A DNA stretch of 64,000 nucleotides from Telmatherina bonti (taxonomy: Eukaryota > Chordata > Actinopteri > Atheriniformes > Telmatherinidae), in contig OW121831.1 in the NCBI GenBank assembly GCA_933228915.1, positions 10,970,649 to 11,034,648 of the forward strand, written 5' to 3'. Shown here piece by piece: positions 11,365-23,527 of the stretch; position 1 is the stretch's first letter, and the number at the start of each line of letters is the position of its first letter. The notes under the pieces are model-generated. The model had not been told where the DNA came from. It saw only the letters and a list, made by a program, of their open reading frames with translations, and made no database searches. The position numbers and the translations under genes were made by a program.

Positions 11365-11738
11365 GTAGGGGTGGGAAATGGAGTCGAAAACTGAACCGAT
11401 TTTTTGCTTCACAATTTCACAATTGAGTTTTTTTTTTTTTTTTTTTAAAATAGAAAATCAATTTTTTTTTCAAATAAGAATACTTTTTTTTTCCCCCCAT
11501 TTTTAATGTTTTTATTTATCTTTTTACTTGTCTTTTTGGGAATTATAGCAGCAGAATAGTGGTCTGGTCACTATCTTCTTTTTGTCTAATTGAAATTAAG
11601 AACAATTGCCAGCAAGTTTTTTTTGTTTTTAGTCGAGAAAAGAAGAATTGTGAGAATCACAATTTAAATCGAATTGACACCCAAAAAATCGGAATCAATT
11701 TGAGATGAAAGCATATTGTCACAACCATGTCATCTAGT
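11365..11738. repeat. interspersed repeat, copy 2 of 2 (see 7138-7530)
   Basis: Begins GGGGTGGGAAATGGAGTCGA and ends GAAAGCATATTGTCACAACC. It has the same block order and length as 7138-7530 but is considerably diverged. Confidence 0.65.
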
Positions 11739-12115
11739 TTCTAGTTTGAGCTTTCTACAGTGTTATAGTGTTGAATACTCATCAGACATATGAGCGGTGC
11801 CGTTTTTTTAACACGTAAACGCATGTTTGAGTTTCCCAGCACTCTATGTTTGGTTTCCATGGAGACGGAAACAATTGGTTTTAGAGAGTTTTTTTTCTAC
11901 ATTGAAATTTTTGTGACGTCCGGACTCAGTGATTGGTCAACTTCTCTTGATTTGGTACATTCACAAGAAGAAAGCCGCGCCCACTTTCACTGCTCAGTAT
12001 ACCTACTCCTAGCAGTTGACCAATCAGACGCAGACAGTGTAGGACATAGGGGCGGAGCTTGTACTGTTCGCTTGTTTCTGGCAGAAGCTGATCTGAGAGG
12101 ATCAATACAAAATGA

Positions 12116-12310
12116 ATGAAGGGGTTTCAATCAAACCTGCAGGTTTTCCATGAATCCGAGTTCCGACACAACCGACTCAAACTAATCACTCATTTTGCAG
12201 AATTTCAGTGGCTGTTGGATTCATTTAATGGATGCCAGGTAATGTTGGAGCAGGGACATATAAAAAACCTGATGGCAGCGGCCCTTGAGGACCAAGTTAT
12301 TTTTAGAGGT
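12116..12310. repeat. diverged fragment resembling the hAT-like MITE at 60851-61052
   Basis: Shares CCTGCAGGTTTTCC at the left and the block GCCCTTGAGGACCAAG at the right, as in the clear copy near 60.9 kb. No target duplication is seen. Confidence 0.4.
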
Positions 12311-13105
12311 ACTGAGGCCATTTACATGCACACCAATACTCAAATCATTGCATGATGTCTAGACTAATCGGATTATTTCGGGCATCACATAGACAGCAAA
12401 ACCTGATGATGAAAAAATCTGAACAGCTCACCTGGAGGTTTCCTCAAGACGTTGCTGTGCAAGTTGACTCATACATCTGCTTTTTTCTTTTTACATCTGC
12501 ACATTAAAAACTGCTGTGCTTCTGTACTTTCATTATCTTCCGTTAGAAAGACAGAAGCGTCATCACAGCATGTGGTTTTCCCCCAGTAAAAGATGAAAAT
12601 AATACTGTCAAGCTGTGAGGCATTACTCTGATGATGATTGTTCTCTCTTCTCATCGACCAGTTTACTGCAACCCTTGAAAAGCAGTATGGTCAACGTTTT
12701 TGTTTACTGTTTGTTGGTCTTGTTATTATTTTTCTGTAATTTATTCATGGTGTAGTGTTGTGGAGTTGGAGTGTGGAAGTGGGTGGTGAGGGGGTGGGGT
12801 ACTGTACTTCAGGCGTGTTTGCACATCTGCCTTGTCGATTCCATTGTTGGCTTTCAGTGTTGATGCTTCCTGACAGCTTGACTGAAAAGGCAAGAGAAGT
12901 GTGTGTGTGTGCATGAACTGCTCTGTATCTTGTGTAACTTGTGTTGGGCAGGGACGGAGGGTCTGAAGCGTCCGCTGAGTGTTGTGACTGAGTTAAAAAA
13001 AGATATAGTCTTTAATAGCTCTAAAGATGGCAGATCATTCTTACAGTCTGGGGTTTAGACCCATATTTTTTTTTTCTGTTAAGTTTGTTGACAACTGGTT
13101 GTAAG

Positions 13106-13500
13106 GCTGCAACGATTTGTTGACAAAGTCGACATGAAAATTCATTGATGCGAAATTTTATTTTATTGTTATAAACGACTGTAACGGCTTTGCTAATAAA
13201 ACGCTGCGCCAGGCAACTTAAAGCCGTTTACCAGCCACGGCTTTTCAGACAGAAAAAGAACTCTAAACACCAAGCAAACAAAGCGAAGCACCACAGGTGT
13301 GCAGCGTCTTTGTTTAAACAACGAAGAAGAAACTGACAGCGGCGCAACTTATTTCCAAAGTTTGGGGATATTTCACGCTAAACAAAGTGTCAAACAGGTG
13401 AAATGTGTCGTCTGCCATGCAGAGTTGGCGTAACCACGGCAACACGACAGTCATGCAGGAGCATCTGGAAGGAAAGCACCCCCCTGAGTCATGGTTTCCA
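13106..13500 (+). mobile_element. hAT transposon remnant with BED zinc-finger sequence
   Basis: Begins GGCTGCAACGATTTGTTGAC, a terminus typical of hAT-type repeats in fish. Around 13370-13485 the translation contains stop-broken traces of a BED-type finger ending HGNTTVMQEHLEGKH. The cysteine part lies in another frame, so the copy is broken. Confidence 0.65.
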
Positions 13501-13548
13501 GCGTTCTGGATGGCAAAGTTAGCATTAGCGAGTAGCGATGTGCTGTTG

Positions 13549-13745
13549 TTACCTCTGCCAAAGAGGTCATGTTTTTACTGGAGTTTATCTGTTTGTGTTC
13601 AAGATAACTCAGAAACTTATGGGTAGATTTTCATGAAATTTTCAGAAGTTGTTGGAAATGTGAAAAGGAAGACGTGATTTAATGTTGGTGGTGATCCGGA
13701 TCACTGTTTGGATTTAGGAATTTTTTTTAAAGATTCTGGCTTGTT
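13549..13745 (+). repeat. teleost interspersed repeat (TTACCTCTGCCAAAGAGGT type)
   Basis: TTACCTCTGCCAAAGAGGTC, GTTTTTACTGGAGTTT, GATTTTCATGAAATTTTCAG and GATCCGGATCACTGTTTGGA appear in order, ending in a T-run and AAAGATTCTGG. A shorter piece of the same family is at 5190-5262. Confidence 0.6.
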
Positions 13746-14344
13746 TACCTACAAAACAGGCTTTTTCAAGATGTAAATAATCATTTCAATGCAAATCTAT
13801 GAAAATTAAGTTGTTAAAATATTAATTTTGTTTTCCTTTTGAGGGAATATTCTGTACATCTTGGACATGACACTATAGCTACGTTTGAATGTTTCAAAAG
13901 AAATTAGTAGAAAGGTTTGGCTCCAGAGTTAGCTGCTAGCTGCAGTTAGTTTTGGCCCAGGGGTAAGCTGCTAGTTGTATTGTTAGCATCGGGTCAGGAG
14001 TTAGCTGCTCGCTGCAGAAAGCTTTGGCTCTTTACACAGCAGTGGAAAAGTGTTAAGCTGCAACTGGACGAGGTTGTAGGAAAAACTTGACATTTGCTTA
14101 TTTTGATCAGAGGGGTTCATACACTAACCCACATAATTATTGCTCTCCTTTGGCTAGTCCACCACCCCAACAGTGTCCACGCCACTCTTATAATGTCATT
14201 CTTATAATGCTGCAATCTAAACATTTTGTTCCCTTTCTGCCTCCAGCCTTACTCCTGGAAAAAAAAAAAAACAGTTGAATTTGCGCACCGCCCTGATTGA
14301 CTACACATCCCTAACATGAATCTTCTGTCTTGTTCTTTTCCTTT

Positions 14345-14410
<66 letters not shown>

Positions 14411-14415
14411 ATATA
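14345..14415. repeat. (AT)n microsatellite
   Basis: Alternating TA with two G interruptions, about 70 bp. Confidence 0.95.
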
Positions 14416-14419
14416 AAAT

Positions 14420-14531
14420 CTCAGGGGTAGGCCACTCCTCGAGTGCCACAGTCCTGCAAATGTTAGGAGTTTCCCTGCTGCAACACACCTGATTCAAATC
14501 AATGGCTTATTAGCAGACTTGTGCAGAGCTT
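14420..14531. repeat. fragment resembling the hAT-like MITE family of 60851-61052
   Basis: Shares CTCGAG near the left, CTGCTGCAACACACCTGATT and TTATTAGCAGACTTGTGCAG. It is partial and bounded by microsatellites on both sides. Confidence 0.5.
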
Positions 14532-14540
14532 GACTTCAAA

Positions 14541-14543
<3 letters not shown>

Positions 14544-14615
<72 letters not shown>
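14544..14615. repeat. (CT)n followed by (AT)n
   Basis: A pure CT run (about 14544-14574) passes directly into an AT run (about 14575-14615). Confidence 0.95.
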
Positions 14616-14619
<4 letters not shown>

Positions 14620-14621
<2 letters not shown>

Positions 14622-16640
14622 ATAGTATATAATGCATACACACTATTGGTTTAACCTACTGATGAAATAATCACAGCTGCTGTTAATGTTATGGCTATAA
14701 TGACGCTGTATTCTGAGTATTTCTAAGATAAGATTTTATCTGACTGTTTCTACAGATCAGAAGGTAAAGTAAAGATCTGTTGCTTCCTTTCCTCGTATGT
14801 CTGACGGTAATATTCAGGGTTGTGTTGTTGCTCAGAGCTTCAAGTAATTTGAGTGGTTTGTTCACAGCTGTCACCCAGACCATGAGTTATTTCTTATCCC
14901 CCTTCATTGACAATTCCACACAGTGCAGTCAATAATCACTTCACAAACACTCACACACACACTCATACACACCGAGATGCACACAAACATTTTTTCAATA
15001 CCATTGATTTTTTTTTTCTTTTCTTTTTTTAAGTACCAGTAAGATTCCTTCAGGTCAGCTGTTTGCTTTCACCATCTCCATCATGATAGCAGATACCAAA
15101 GAAAATGCTCAGTGTCTGAAAACATTCAGACACCATGGAGGAAAAAGAGTTGAAGAAGAACAACATCCCACGCTACACTTTTCCATTAGCAACACCAGTG
15201 GCTGCTCTGCTGCACTTTTAGTGGTGCTGCAGTGAAAACGGCCCCCCCTCCAACAGTGTCCTGCTACAGCACAACAATCCCAACATTATTTGGACTGTTT
15301 TTTGTAGTGAAAGACAACTTCACATCATTTTAAAAAGAAAAGTCAGGTTTTACTATAAGCCAATATGAACAGATATAGACCAACATGAACTGGTATTCCC
15401 ATCCTCTTCATCTGTATGGGGTCTCTTGCTGGATTTCCATGAGTTTTTCACAAAATAAAAGTGATATTTGTAAAATTTTGACAAAGTACAATCATGAATC
15501 ACTCTTAAACTTAATTTTTGAGATGTATTTCTCTTATAATGACCTCCTGTGGGACCACTTTTTGAAACCCCTTTCCCTCACTTCTGTTTCTAATTTAATG
15601 GGATACTCTGGATTTCACCATTGTTTGACATAAAGGATTGTAGTTATATTTTTCTCTTCAGTTATTTGTAAAAATATTTCTGTTCATACTTGAAATGAGC
15701 TGGTCATGTGACCCCCAACGTTACGTCCAGTGTCGTCTCAGTGCAGAAAATGTTTCATTACACTCTTTTGTACATTTATATGGATAAAAGTGATTGGAAA
15801 ATCACTTTAGCGATATTTGAGTAGTATTTTTTTTTCTTTTTAATATAATTGTTTTCATTCCCAGTTTTTTATTGTGAAAAAAGGTTTTGCCCAGTTTGTG
15901 AATAAAACCGCTGCAACAGTGTCATTGAATCAGTAACAGATTATCTAAATGGGAGACCAGTGAAAACCAGTTAGACAGCAGACAGACAAGCTGTGTTTCA
16001 TGTCCAGAGTTATTCAGATATAATAAAGATATATTTATATATGTCTATTAGCCTGTCTCAGTCTGTGTACCAGTACTGGTGTAGTCATTTCATAACTCTT
16101 CTTCTCTGAAATCAAAGAGCAGAAATTATGTGACAATGAGCAAATATATTGGTGGATCTTGGGCTAAACCAAATAGAGAAGTCTTGCATGTCACTTTTTC
16201 TGAAACAGTGTTTTTCTGGGCTACTTTTTTTTCTGTTTAAAAAAAAAAAAAGAAAAAAAAAAAAAAGGAGACAAATTGAGATCAAACCCACCTCATGAGG
16301 GACCACTTCACCACTGCTGGCCAGTATCCCCATTCCCCAACCAGTAGAACTATCCCCAGCCAGTGTTTATACCTGCATGTGGTATTTCAAACCCTTATTA
16401 TTACATAATAAACCCAAAGAAACTGATGTAATCTCGACAGATTTACGACATAAAGCCTGGACCGGTGAGGTCACGCCGGATCCGGTCTGGATTCAGAAAC
16501 CGCTTCATATGTGGACTTTAGCTGCTTCCCGCCTACACACCCCTCCATCCTCATTACAGTCGTTGTTTGATGTTTCACTCAGGGTGTCTTTGTGTCTTTA
16601 ATCTGCCCCGGACACCCGATGAAAGACAGTCGGTTGATGA
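14620..16640. other. intronic sequence without a supported gene
   Basis: AT-rich pdzd8 intron with poly(A)/poly(T) runs (for example 16240-16266). No domain-bearing ORF or recognised element is seen. Confidence 0.45.
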
Positions 16641-16644
16641 GGAG

Positions 16645-16648
<4 letters not shown>

Positions 16649-16733
<85 letters not shown>
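16649..16733. repeat. (CA)n microsatellite, about 42 units
   Basis: An uninterrupted CA dinucleotide run followed by ACAACAACAACA. Confidence 0.98.
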
Positions 16734-16734
<1 letters not shown>

Positions 16735-17465
16735 CAACAACAATGAGTCATCGTGAAACCCAGACGTTCATTCTGCAGTCGCGGTTGTTTGGAGAGAAAT
16801 AAGAATAAAATCATTTGTATGAAACCAAGTGTTAGATTTGTTATGAACATGTCTAACTTCAGAGATAAGTTAACCAATGAAATTATTTGTTTATTTATTT
16901 ATTTTCAGACCATAACATTTCTGGTAAATATGTTAGGTCTATGACTTTCTGAGGTATAAAATAGTTTTATTGAGGTTTTTCTATTTTACTTGATGCTTGT
17001 TGATGTTTTTCCATAAGTTTCTTGATGTTTATAACCTTTAAAACAGATTTTTTTAAAAAGCTATTCTACTTATTATTTATAATTTTTAATGGTTTATTGA
17101 TCTTAAAGCAGCATTCATTCATCAGTGTTCCTGCAGTATCACACAGTACTGGTGTGATACTGGACACGTCAGTATTTACTCACAGAGCCACAGTTTTTCA
17201 CATCAGTCCTTCCTGTGGAGAAGAGAGTTCAGTAACTTCAATCTCTACATGTGAAAACTGGAAGCACATTATTTTACAGTTCATAAAAATGTATTTTACA
17301 TACATAAAGTTACATCTAGATGTCTTATAATTAAACAGCCAACGAGGACCACCACCTAAACATGTCTGATCATCTTAGTGGACTAAAAGTTTGTTTTTCT
17401 TTTATCCACCTTTCTGCTTTCCATTCATTTATATCACATTCGGTTATTTTATTGTTTATATTACT

Positions 17466-17562
17466 TTTATTTATTTATTCATTTCCTTAACCGCTTGTTC
17501 CAGTTCAGGGTTGTGGGACGCTGGAGTCACTTCAGGTACAACCCTGGACAGGTCTTCATTCA
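17466..17562 (+). repeat. SINE-like fragment (AACCGCTTGTTCCAGTTCAG type)
   Basis: ATTCATTTCCTTAACCGCTT, CCAGTTCAGGGTTGTGG, GCTGGAGTCAC and ACCCTGGACAGGTC are blocks of the SINE-like tail also seen at 48021-48135, 52845-52970 and 59752-59872. Confidence 0.6.
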
Positions 17563-17569
17563 CTGAAAA

Positions 17570-17573
17570 TGTA

Positions 17574-17611
<38 letters not shown>
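17570..17611. repeat. (ATT)n microsatellite
   Basis: About 13 ATT units. Confidence 0.95.
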
Positions 17612-17612
<1 letters not shown>

Positions 17613-17889
17613 TATGTAGGTTTCTTGTGTTGAATTAAAAAAATAAATATAAACATAAAATTATTAACATATAAGAATATAAAAAATAGTGGTAATAAAT
17701 ACATTCATGCAGTGTTTAATGCCTTGATGGCACTGGCATAAGTTGTGTGTGTTTTCTTTCCTACCATGGAAGTTTTAAGAAAAAAAAAACCCTTTTCTGA
17801 CGTTCTGAACAGCATAAATCAGATTTCCGACCCAGACCGTGTCCGTCTGCGGTTTGTCCAGCTGAAATGAGACGGACGTCACCAGAGGT

Positions 17890-18190
17890 GGCTGGGCGTG
17901 GAAAGACAGCATGCTACCTGTAACGTGACCTTTTCTTCTTTAACATGATAAATACTCATATTAGTAATTTTGTACCACTTCTTGTCCGTTGTCCAACTTG
18001 TCCAACGTGTCCAAGTTGTCACAGTTCTGGTGGGAAGGGAGTCTCTCTGCGTCTTCTGTCTGTAGTGGTCCCAGACTGACTCCATGGCGTTCAGATCAGG
18101 GCTCTGTGGGAGCGAACCATCTGTTGCAGACACCTTGTCCTTCTTGTGAGTGGTTCTCATGAATCTGGCAGGAAGTCTGGGATGGACAGT
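17890..18190 (-). mobile_element. Tc1/mariner-like transposase remnant
   Basis: The minus-strand frame contains LPQSPDLNAMESVWDHYRQK, the conserved PDLNP(I/M)E..W block before the third catalytic acidic residue of Tc1/mariner transposases, preceded by a run of VSATDGS. Only about 100 codons remain and no terminal repeats were found. Confidence 0.7.
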
Positions 18191-18323
18191 CACGGCTGAC
18201 TGAGATGTGTGAGGAATAATCCGTGTCTTTTCAGCACCTTTCGCCGTGAGCCACCGCGGACCAGTTTTCTGAAAAGGGCCTTAAATATGGAAACTGCCAC
18301 ATAGTCTGTATGGATTCAGAAAT

Positions 18324-18354
18324 AATGATAATAATAATAATAATAATAATAATA
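18324..18354. repeat. (ATA)n microsatellite
   Basis: About ten ATA/AAT units. Confidence 0.9.
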
Positions 18355-19929
18355 GTTGCAGAGATAAAGATACATGTGTATTTGGAGTATTTCTAGACAC
18401 TAAGAAAGCATTTGCACCATCAATCAGGACGTATTGATGAGAAAGACAGACGTTTAGCTTCTGTTGGTAAAACCTGGAGGTAGAAATTAGCAGAAGCCAA
18501 GAATAAAGAATATTACATGTCGGGTATCAAAACGATCAATTTGGGTCCAAATGTTTACTATAAAATAAATAAATTTATCAAACTGTCAGATATATAAAAG
18601 TTTGTATGATTTGCTGATGATATTTGTGCTGTGAATTTGCAGCGACGGTTGTTGGCGATCACAAACTAAAATAAACTGAATAAAACATGTTTTTTAATTT
18701 AAGTAAATTGGAATCATACAAACTTTGTGTTTGGAAATTTTAAGAGGAAAACAGAAGTTAAATTGATGATAAAATAGAGTAAATTCCTGTGTGATCTGTT
18801 GGAAACCACAATAATTGCCATCTTGAAAAAAAAAACAAGACATAAACTAAATCAGAAAGTGCTTTAAACTGTACATCAATTTTACCATATAAGTTACTGT
18901 GTAGAGAAGTAATACGTATTAACCCTTTATCAGGAAAGTGACTATTTTTTATCACTTTATTTACTTTCATTTCCAGCATAAAACAAATTAAAAAAAAAAA
19001 AAAAAGTAACAACAGAATTGAGGTGTTATAAACCAGACGGACAATTTTAGGTTAAAATTTCTCATTTCAAGGTATTTCATTGAGTGCCCTATAAAGGGTT
19101 AAAGTAATACACAAACAATGACTAGATGGCAGAAAATTAGAATGATGAATAATGCAGGATATAGCAATCACACAAATGAGTTTGATGAGGTCGGATTCAG
19201 TTGAAACAACAAAAAATGACACATGAAATGATTTACTTCTAAATAATTTCTTTTTTTCTGAAAGACAAGTTTTTAAGAAGAAAACTCAGAATTATCCTAC
19301 AGCTTGTCAGGATGACTTTAAAAAGTATGTTTGGTTCATTATCAGGGGTAAAACTACCAAACAGTTACCAGCAGAAGCAAAGAGAAAACATCTTCCGCTT
19401 TAAATAAAGCCACAAAACGCCGGTGGTAAATAAATGTAGGCTTGAACAACAGCAGTTCAAGTCATTTTAATTTTCCTAATAAGAAACTTTGTTTAGACGG
19501 ATCCTCTAGAAAATACTACAAAATAAAATAATAAAATCCACACAAATAAAAACTACAAAGCAAAACGAATGATCTTTTAATAATTACAATGCCTAAAATA
19601 ATTGTTGTGAGAATAAAGGAAATAAAGGTGAATAAACTGAGCTGTGTGTTGTAAATGTGTAGGAACGTAAACATTTACTTCTATATTCTGCTTCTCAGAC
19701 ATGTGAGAAGAAATATAAACGTTAAATTACCTGTAATGGTAAAATATCTGATATAATGTAGGCGGGTGTTAATAAACTTCACTTCTGCCTGCGCCTCTTC
19801 AGCCACAGTTTGGTCTTTCATTTCGTTAATGTGTACATGTAATATGTGACTGAAATAAACTAAAACTAAATAAAGTAAATGATCTTATGTATTTTAAATA
19901 AACGCCTATATTAACAAAGACATCAAACG

Positions 19930-20330
19930 CACAATGAGAGCCCGTAAAGGAGGACCTTAACTCCATCATTTTTTCCAACATGCACATCGAGTTGTAGCAG
20001 GTGACACATTCATCATCCATTTCCGCGTTGCTGTGCCAATTAAATGACCTGTTCTAATTCTGTTTGACAACGGCCGGCTGTACGGGCAAAAGCAGATTAT
20101 AAAGGCATGAGAGGTTGGTCCCACAAGCTGTTTGTTTCTAATCGCTCTTCCACTGATCAATTCACCTCAGAGGAAACTCAATAGACCGGCCGCCATGTGC
20201 ATGACAGCCAGCTCCACAACCACATTACAGGTTTCTTACCGTTTTGCTGGGAATGTTTTTCCTTTGCTTTCTCATTAGACGAGAAATGACCTGTTAGTTC
20301 CTGCGCAGAGTTAAAGTCAGCGACCATAAC
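19930..20330. other. candidate conserved non-coding element
   Basis: Complex, moderately GC-rich sequence surrounded by AT-rich DNA, with GCCAATTAAATGACC, TTTCTAATCGC and CACTGATCAATTCACC. It has no repeat similarity within the window and no coding frame. This is inference from texture only. Confidence 0.3.
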
Positions 20331-20340
20331 TGCAAATAAC

Positions 20341-20349
20341 ACGCACGCG

Positions 20350-20409
<60 letters not shown>
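20341..20409. repeat. (CG)n(CA)n alternating purine-pyrimidine tract
   Basis: ACGCACGCGCGCGCGCGC passes into about 25 CA units, a sequence able to adopt Z-DNA. Confidence 0.95.
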
Positions 20410-20412
<3 letters not shown>

Positions 20413-20479
20413 CGTTTTGTGCAGAAGATGGGATCAGTTATTAATATAATCTTCATACACCACTTTTAATGTTGATATA

Positions 20480-20562
20480 TTTTAATTTACCTGTACAGAA
20501 CTTTGATTACTTTGATGTATGTGAAAGTGCTCTCCAAATAAAGTTTGATTGATTGATTGATA
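20480..20562 (+). mobile_element. retroelement 3' tail with TGAT repeats
   Basis: GTGCTCTCCAAATAAAGTTT followed by GATTGATTGATTGAT is typical of the 3' ends of L2/CR1-like retroelements and their SINEs. The 5' portion is not recognisable. Confidence 0.45.
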
Positions 20563-21014
20563 ACCGAGCTAACCCGGTGATAACAGGAGATAACCAGCTA
20601 ACCGAGATAAGCGGGCTAAAGCTAAGTCACGTTGTTAACTGGCTAAAAACCGCGGTTGTTCTACGTTCTTCTGACTTGAAGTGGGAGATCGGGTACCTGT
20701 CAATCAAAAGGACACGCCCCTAAATATGCTGAAGTTTGAGATTAAATTACTTTTAAGTTAGAAAAAATTCACTCCCCTCACAGTTGTCATGAAGGTAAAC
20801 CTGACCTATAAACCTAAAATGGATTTTTGAACCAGGCTGTAAACATGTTTATTTCTGCTGTGAAGTTGGCCTTTTTGACATGGGAGTCGATGGGGATTTG
20901 CTCTGTTTTTCTGCCCCTAGTGGATGAAGGGGGGAACTGCAGTTTTATACACTTCAGCATTGGCTTCACTTTTAACCGCCGGAGGCTCCGTCCAGCTTTC
21001 ATATACGGTCTATG
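20563..21014 (+). mobile_element. MITE family A, copy 2 (left end missing)
   Basis: From TAACCGAGCTAACCCGG through GGGCTAAAGCTAAGTCAC, ACCTGTCAATCAAAAGGACA, TAAACCTGACCTATAAACC and GCCGGAGGCTCCGTCCAG to the right terminus GGTCTATG. It matches the full copy at 39618-40257 throughout. The left third is absent; a retroelement tail abuts it. Confidence 0.85.
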
Positions 21015-21065
21015 GTATTTACACAGTAACTCTGGGCGGGTTACTGTATAAACCAGGATTACTGT

Positions 21066-21240
21066 TCAGTCCTATGAGGTCTGCAGTCCAGCAGGTTTTC
21101 CATCAACACACCTGAATCAAATAAATGGATCTAAAAGCTTATCAGATTCTGCACAATGACTCTTTCAGTTGAGTCAACTCTGTTGGAGCAGGGATACCTG
21201 GAAAACCTGTTGAATTGCAGACCTTGCAGAACTGAATGAA
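21066..21240. repeat. diverged copy of the hAT-like MITE family of 60851-61052
   Basis: Contains CCAGCAGGTTTTCC, CACACCTGAATCAAATAAATGG, GGAGCAGGGATACCTGGAAAACC and terminal inverted segments (CTGCAGTCCAGCAGG against AATTGCAGACCTTGCAG). Confidence 0.5.
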
Positions 21241-21959
21241 TACTTCTGGTATAAAGTATAAAGTACTTTCTGATTTCCAACAGATCACAAAGAGGGATCT
21301 ACTTTCATTAACTCCTTGTTTACATCACCAATGATTACATTTAATTTTTTCCTATAATTTCTAAACAATATAAAACTATTTTTTTTTATAAACTGTTAAG
21401 ACAGATATTATACCACTGTGGTGTAGACTGAGTCCTGAACATCTTGAGAACAATCAACTTTGCTTTATAACACCATATATATTACTCTCACTTATAATTT
21501 TGCTTCAGAAATATCTGTTTTTCTAAATCTATTCATTCTCATCCCACATACGCAGAAAATTATCAACATATAAGCTTTTTAATTTATTTTTTCATGCAGC
21601 TCCAGGCTGTTTCCTTTTGGTTGTGTTTCTCAGGCTGCATCCAGCAGTAAGTTGACCATACTCTGTATAACTTCATGTTTCTCTGAGACTTTACAGACTC
21701 CTGATTTATAAAATTAGTCTGAATGACCTTGGCTTCCATCTCCGAAGATCTGACATGATGTATCTCCGTCCCTGTTTTTCCTCTGCCGTGTCACTGCCAT
21801 TTACAGTGATGGTAACCACTGAATCGCTTCGGGTTTGAGAGGAAAAATGATGTTACTTTGGATTTAATGGACTGCAGCAGCCAGATGAAACCACAGTTTT
21901 TTGTGTGGTTGTGTGTTTCCTCTGAGACTGACTGACTATTGTTGGCTGATGTGAATGAC

Positions 21960-22460
21960 TGTATTTTAATGGGCTGTCAGAGACGAGAGGCTTGTTTACT
22001 TCTCAGCTGAAATTAAGTGGGAAATGTGCAAATGTTGAATGAATGATAAGGAAATGTTAGGATGATATTGAGTCTTACGGGTTCCAAAGTGACACCTGGT
22101 GAGTTCAGAGAGGAAAAGGCTCAAAGTTTGCCTGACAGACGTGAACCGGAGCTTAATCCAAAATGCCAACTCGATAAGGCGCCAAATGGGAAACTGTCTT
22201 CTGCCTGAGCTTGTTCGTAGAGTTGAGAATATACTTTTCATTTAATCAGCGAGGCTGTTGTAACGGTCATGACAGATCATTATATTTCAATGGCAGGACA
22301 ATGACGGCGCTACAGAAGGGGAGTGTGTGGGCGGCCAAACCATCGCAGCCGTCCATACAAGTGCAAATTAGCCAAAACACCTTTTTGTTTGCCTGTCTCC
22401 ATGACAACGGCTTTGTTCTTAAAGCTTTTGAAACCTTCTTTCAATGATTAAAAAGCAAGT
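21960..22460. other. candidate conserved non-coding element
   Basis: About 500 bp of complex, unique sequence with GGCGCCAAATGGGAAACTG, CATTTAATCAGCGAGG, GTGCAAATTAGCC and CCATGACAACGG. No exon or repeat is recognised. Candidate enhancer by texture only. Confidence 0.3.
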
Positions 22461-22751
22461 TAAAAATTCAGTGGACCTCGCAGCCTACACAGATGTAGCT
22501 CCAAACTGGAGGGTTGTGATGAAGAAAAGCCCCAAAACGAGCATCAATTATTGTTTCTACAACGTGAAAAGTTGGACGTTGTCCTTCTGTTCTGGAAAGT
22601 ACCCAGTCAACAGTCTGTGCCCACTCTCCGGTGTAATGTCTCCAGGATTTATTGAGTTTCAGATGACTGAATTGTCTCATTATAAACGAGTAGGCTAACT
22701 GTTGCTGGTGTGTATTGTAGGAGCAGCTGAACGAGTCAATGTGTGTGTTTT

Positions 22752-22995
22752 GATTCAGTTCAGCTGTGTTTGTATAGCGCCACTTTACAACAATGTCGTC
22801 TCAGGACACTTTACAGACACATCATTTCAAGCCAATTCATACATATCCTATAATAGAAACCAACTGATTGCATCGAATCATGACTTCAATCCAATCCTCA
22901 ATCCTGAGCTGCACGCGGCGACAGTGGGAAGGAAAAAACTCCCCTTAAACAGGAAAAAAAACCTCCGGCAGAACCTGGCTCAGGGAGGGCAGCCA
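22752..22995 (+). mobile_element. second copy of the 284-bp interspersed element (see 4377-4660)
   Basis: TTGATTCAGTTCAGCTGTG, GTATAGCGCCACTTTACAAC, GGACACTTTACAGACACAT, GCGGCGACAGTGGGAAGG and AAAAAACTCCCC run in the same order as at 4377-4660, then AGAACCTGGCTCAGGGAGGG. Confidence 0.75.
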
Positions 22996-23089
22996 TCTCT
23001 GACTTTAACTGGCTGAGTTTGGGTATGGAGGGAACGGGAGCTGGATATACTGGGATTTATGGAAGATAAAAGTCTAACACGTAGATCTG

Positions 23090-23290
23090 AGAAATGTGAG
23101 ACGCACTGGTACGACCACGAAAAATGGCAAGAAGGTTGCTGGTTCAAGCCTCGGCTGGAGGGAAGTTTGAACGGTGATCTTTCTGTGTGGAGTTTGCAGG
23201 TTCTCTCCATGTATGCTCGGGTTCTCTCCAGGTACTCTGGCTTCTTCCCACCCACTGGACACGCATGTTAGGTCAGTTGCAGTGGTTAAT
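23090..23290 (+). mobile_element. tRNA-headed SINE, 5' half
   Basis: GGTTCAAGCCT at 23141-23151 fits the pol III B-box (GGTTCRANNCC). It is followed by GATCTTTCTGTGTGGAGTTT, GCAGGTTCTCTCC, GGGTTCTCTCCAGGTACTC and ACGCATGTTAGGTCAGTTGC, the body of a widespread teleost SINE. The matching 3' half appears as separate fragments elsewhere (17.5, 48.1, 52.9 and 59.8 kb). Confidence 0.65.
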
Positions 23291-23527
23291 CCCCCACTTA
23301 TCGCCATGTCTACTGACTGTAGAATAGAACCACCAGAGAAAGACGTCAGCTCCACTTGACAATGTTTTCCTCACCCGAGCCCCGCTGTGGTAAATTATGT
23401 CTCTAGAATCCATCTGATCCCTCTGTCCAATGGTTTAGTGTGATGAGGTGCATCCAGAGATGAGAACGACTCTGCAGCTTCAGCTAAACACACGGAGTTC
23501 AGGCTGAGAGGATGCCACATCAGAGCC

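Noticed and set aside
11790..12119. 109-codon ORF
   Set aside because: No domain, in a repeat-bordered intron, and ends in a MITE-like fragment.
16575..16877. Cys/Val-repeat ORFs over (CA)n tracts, also at 20178-20456 and 37471-37792
   Set aside because: Direct translation of dinucleotide repeats.
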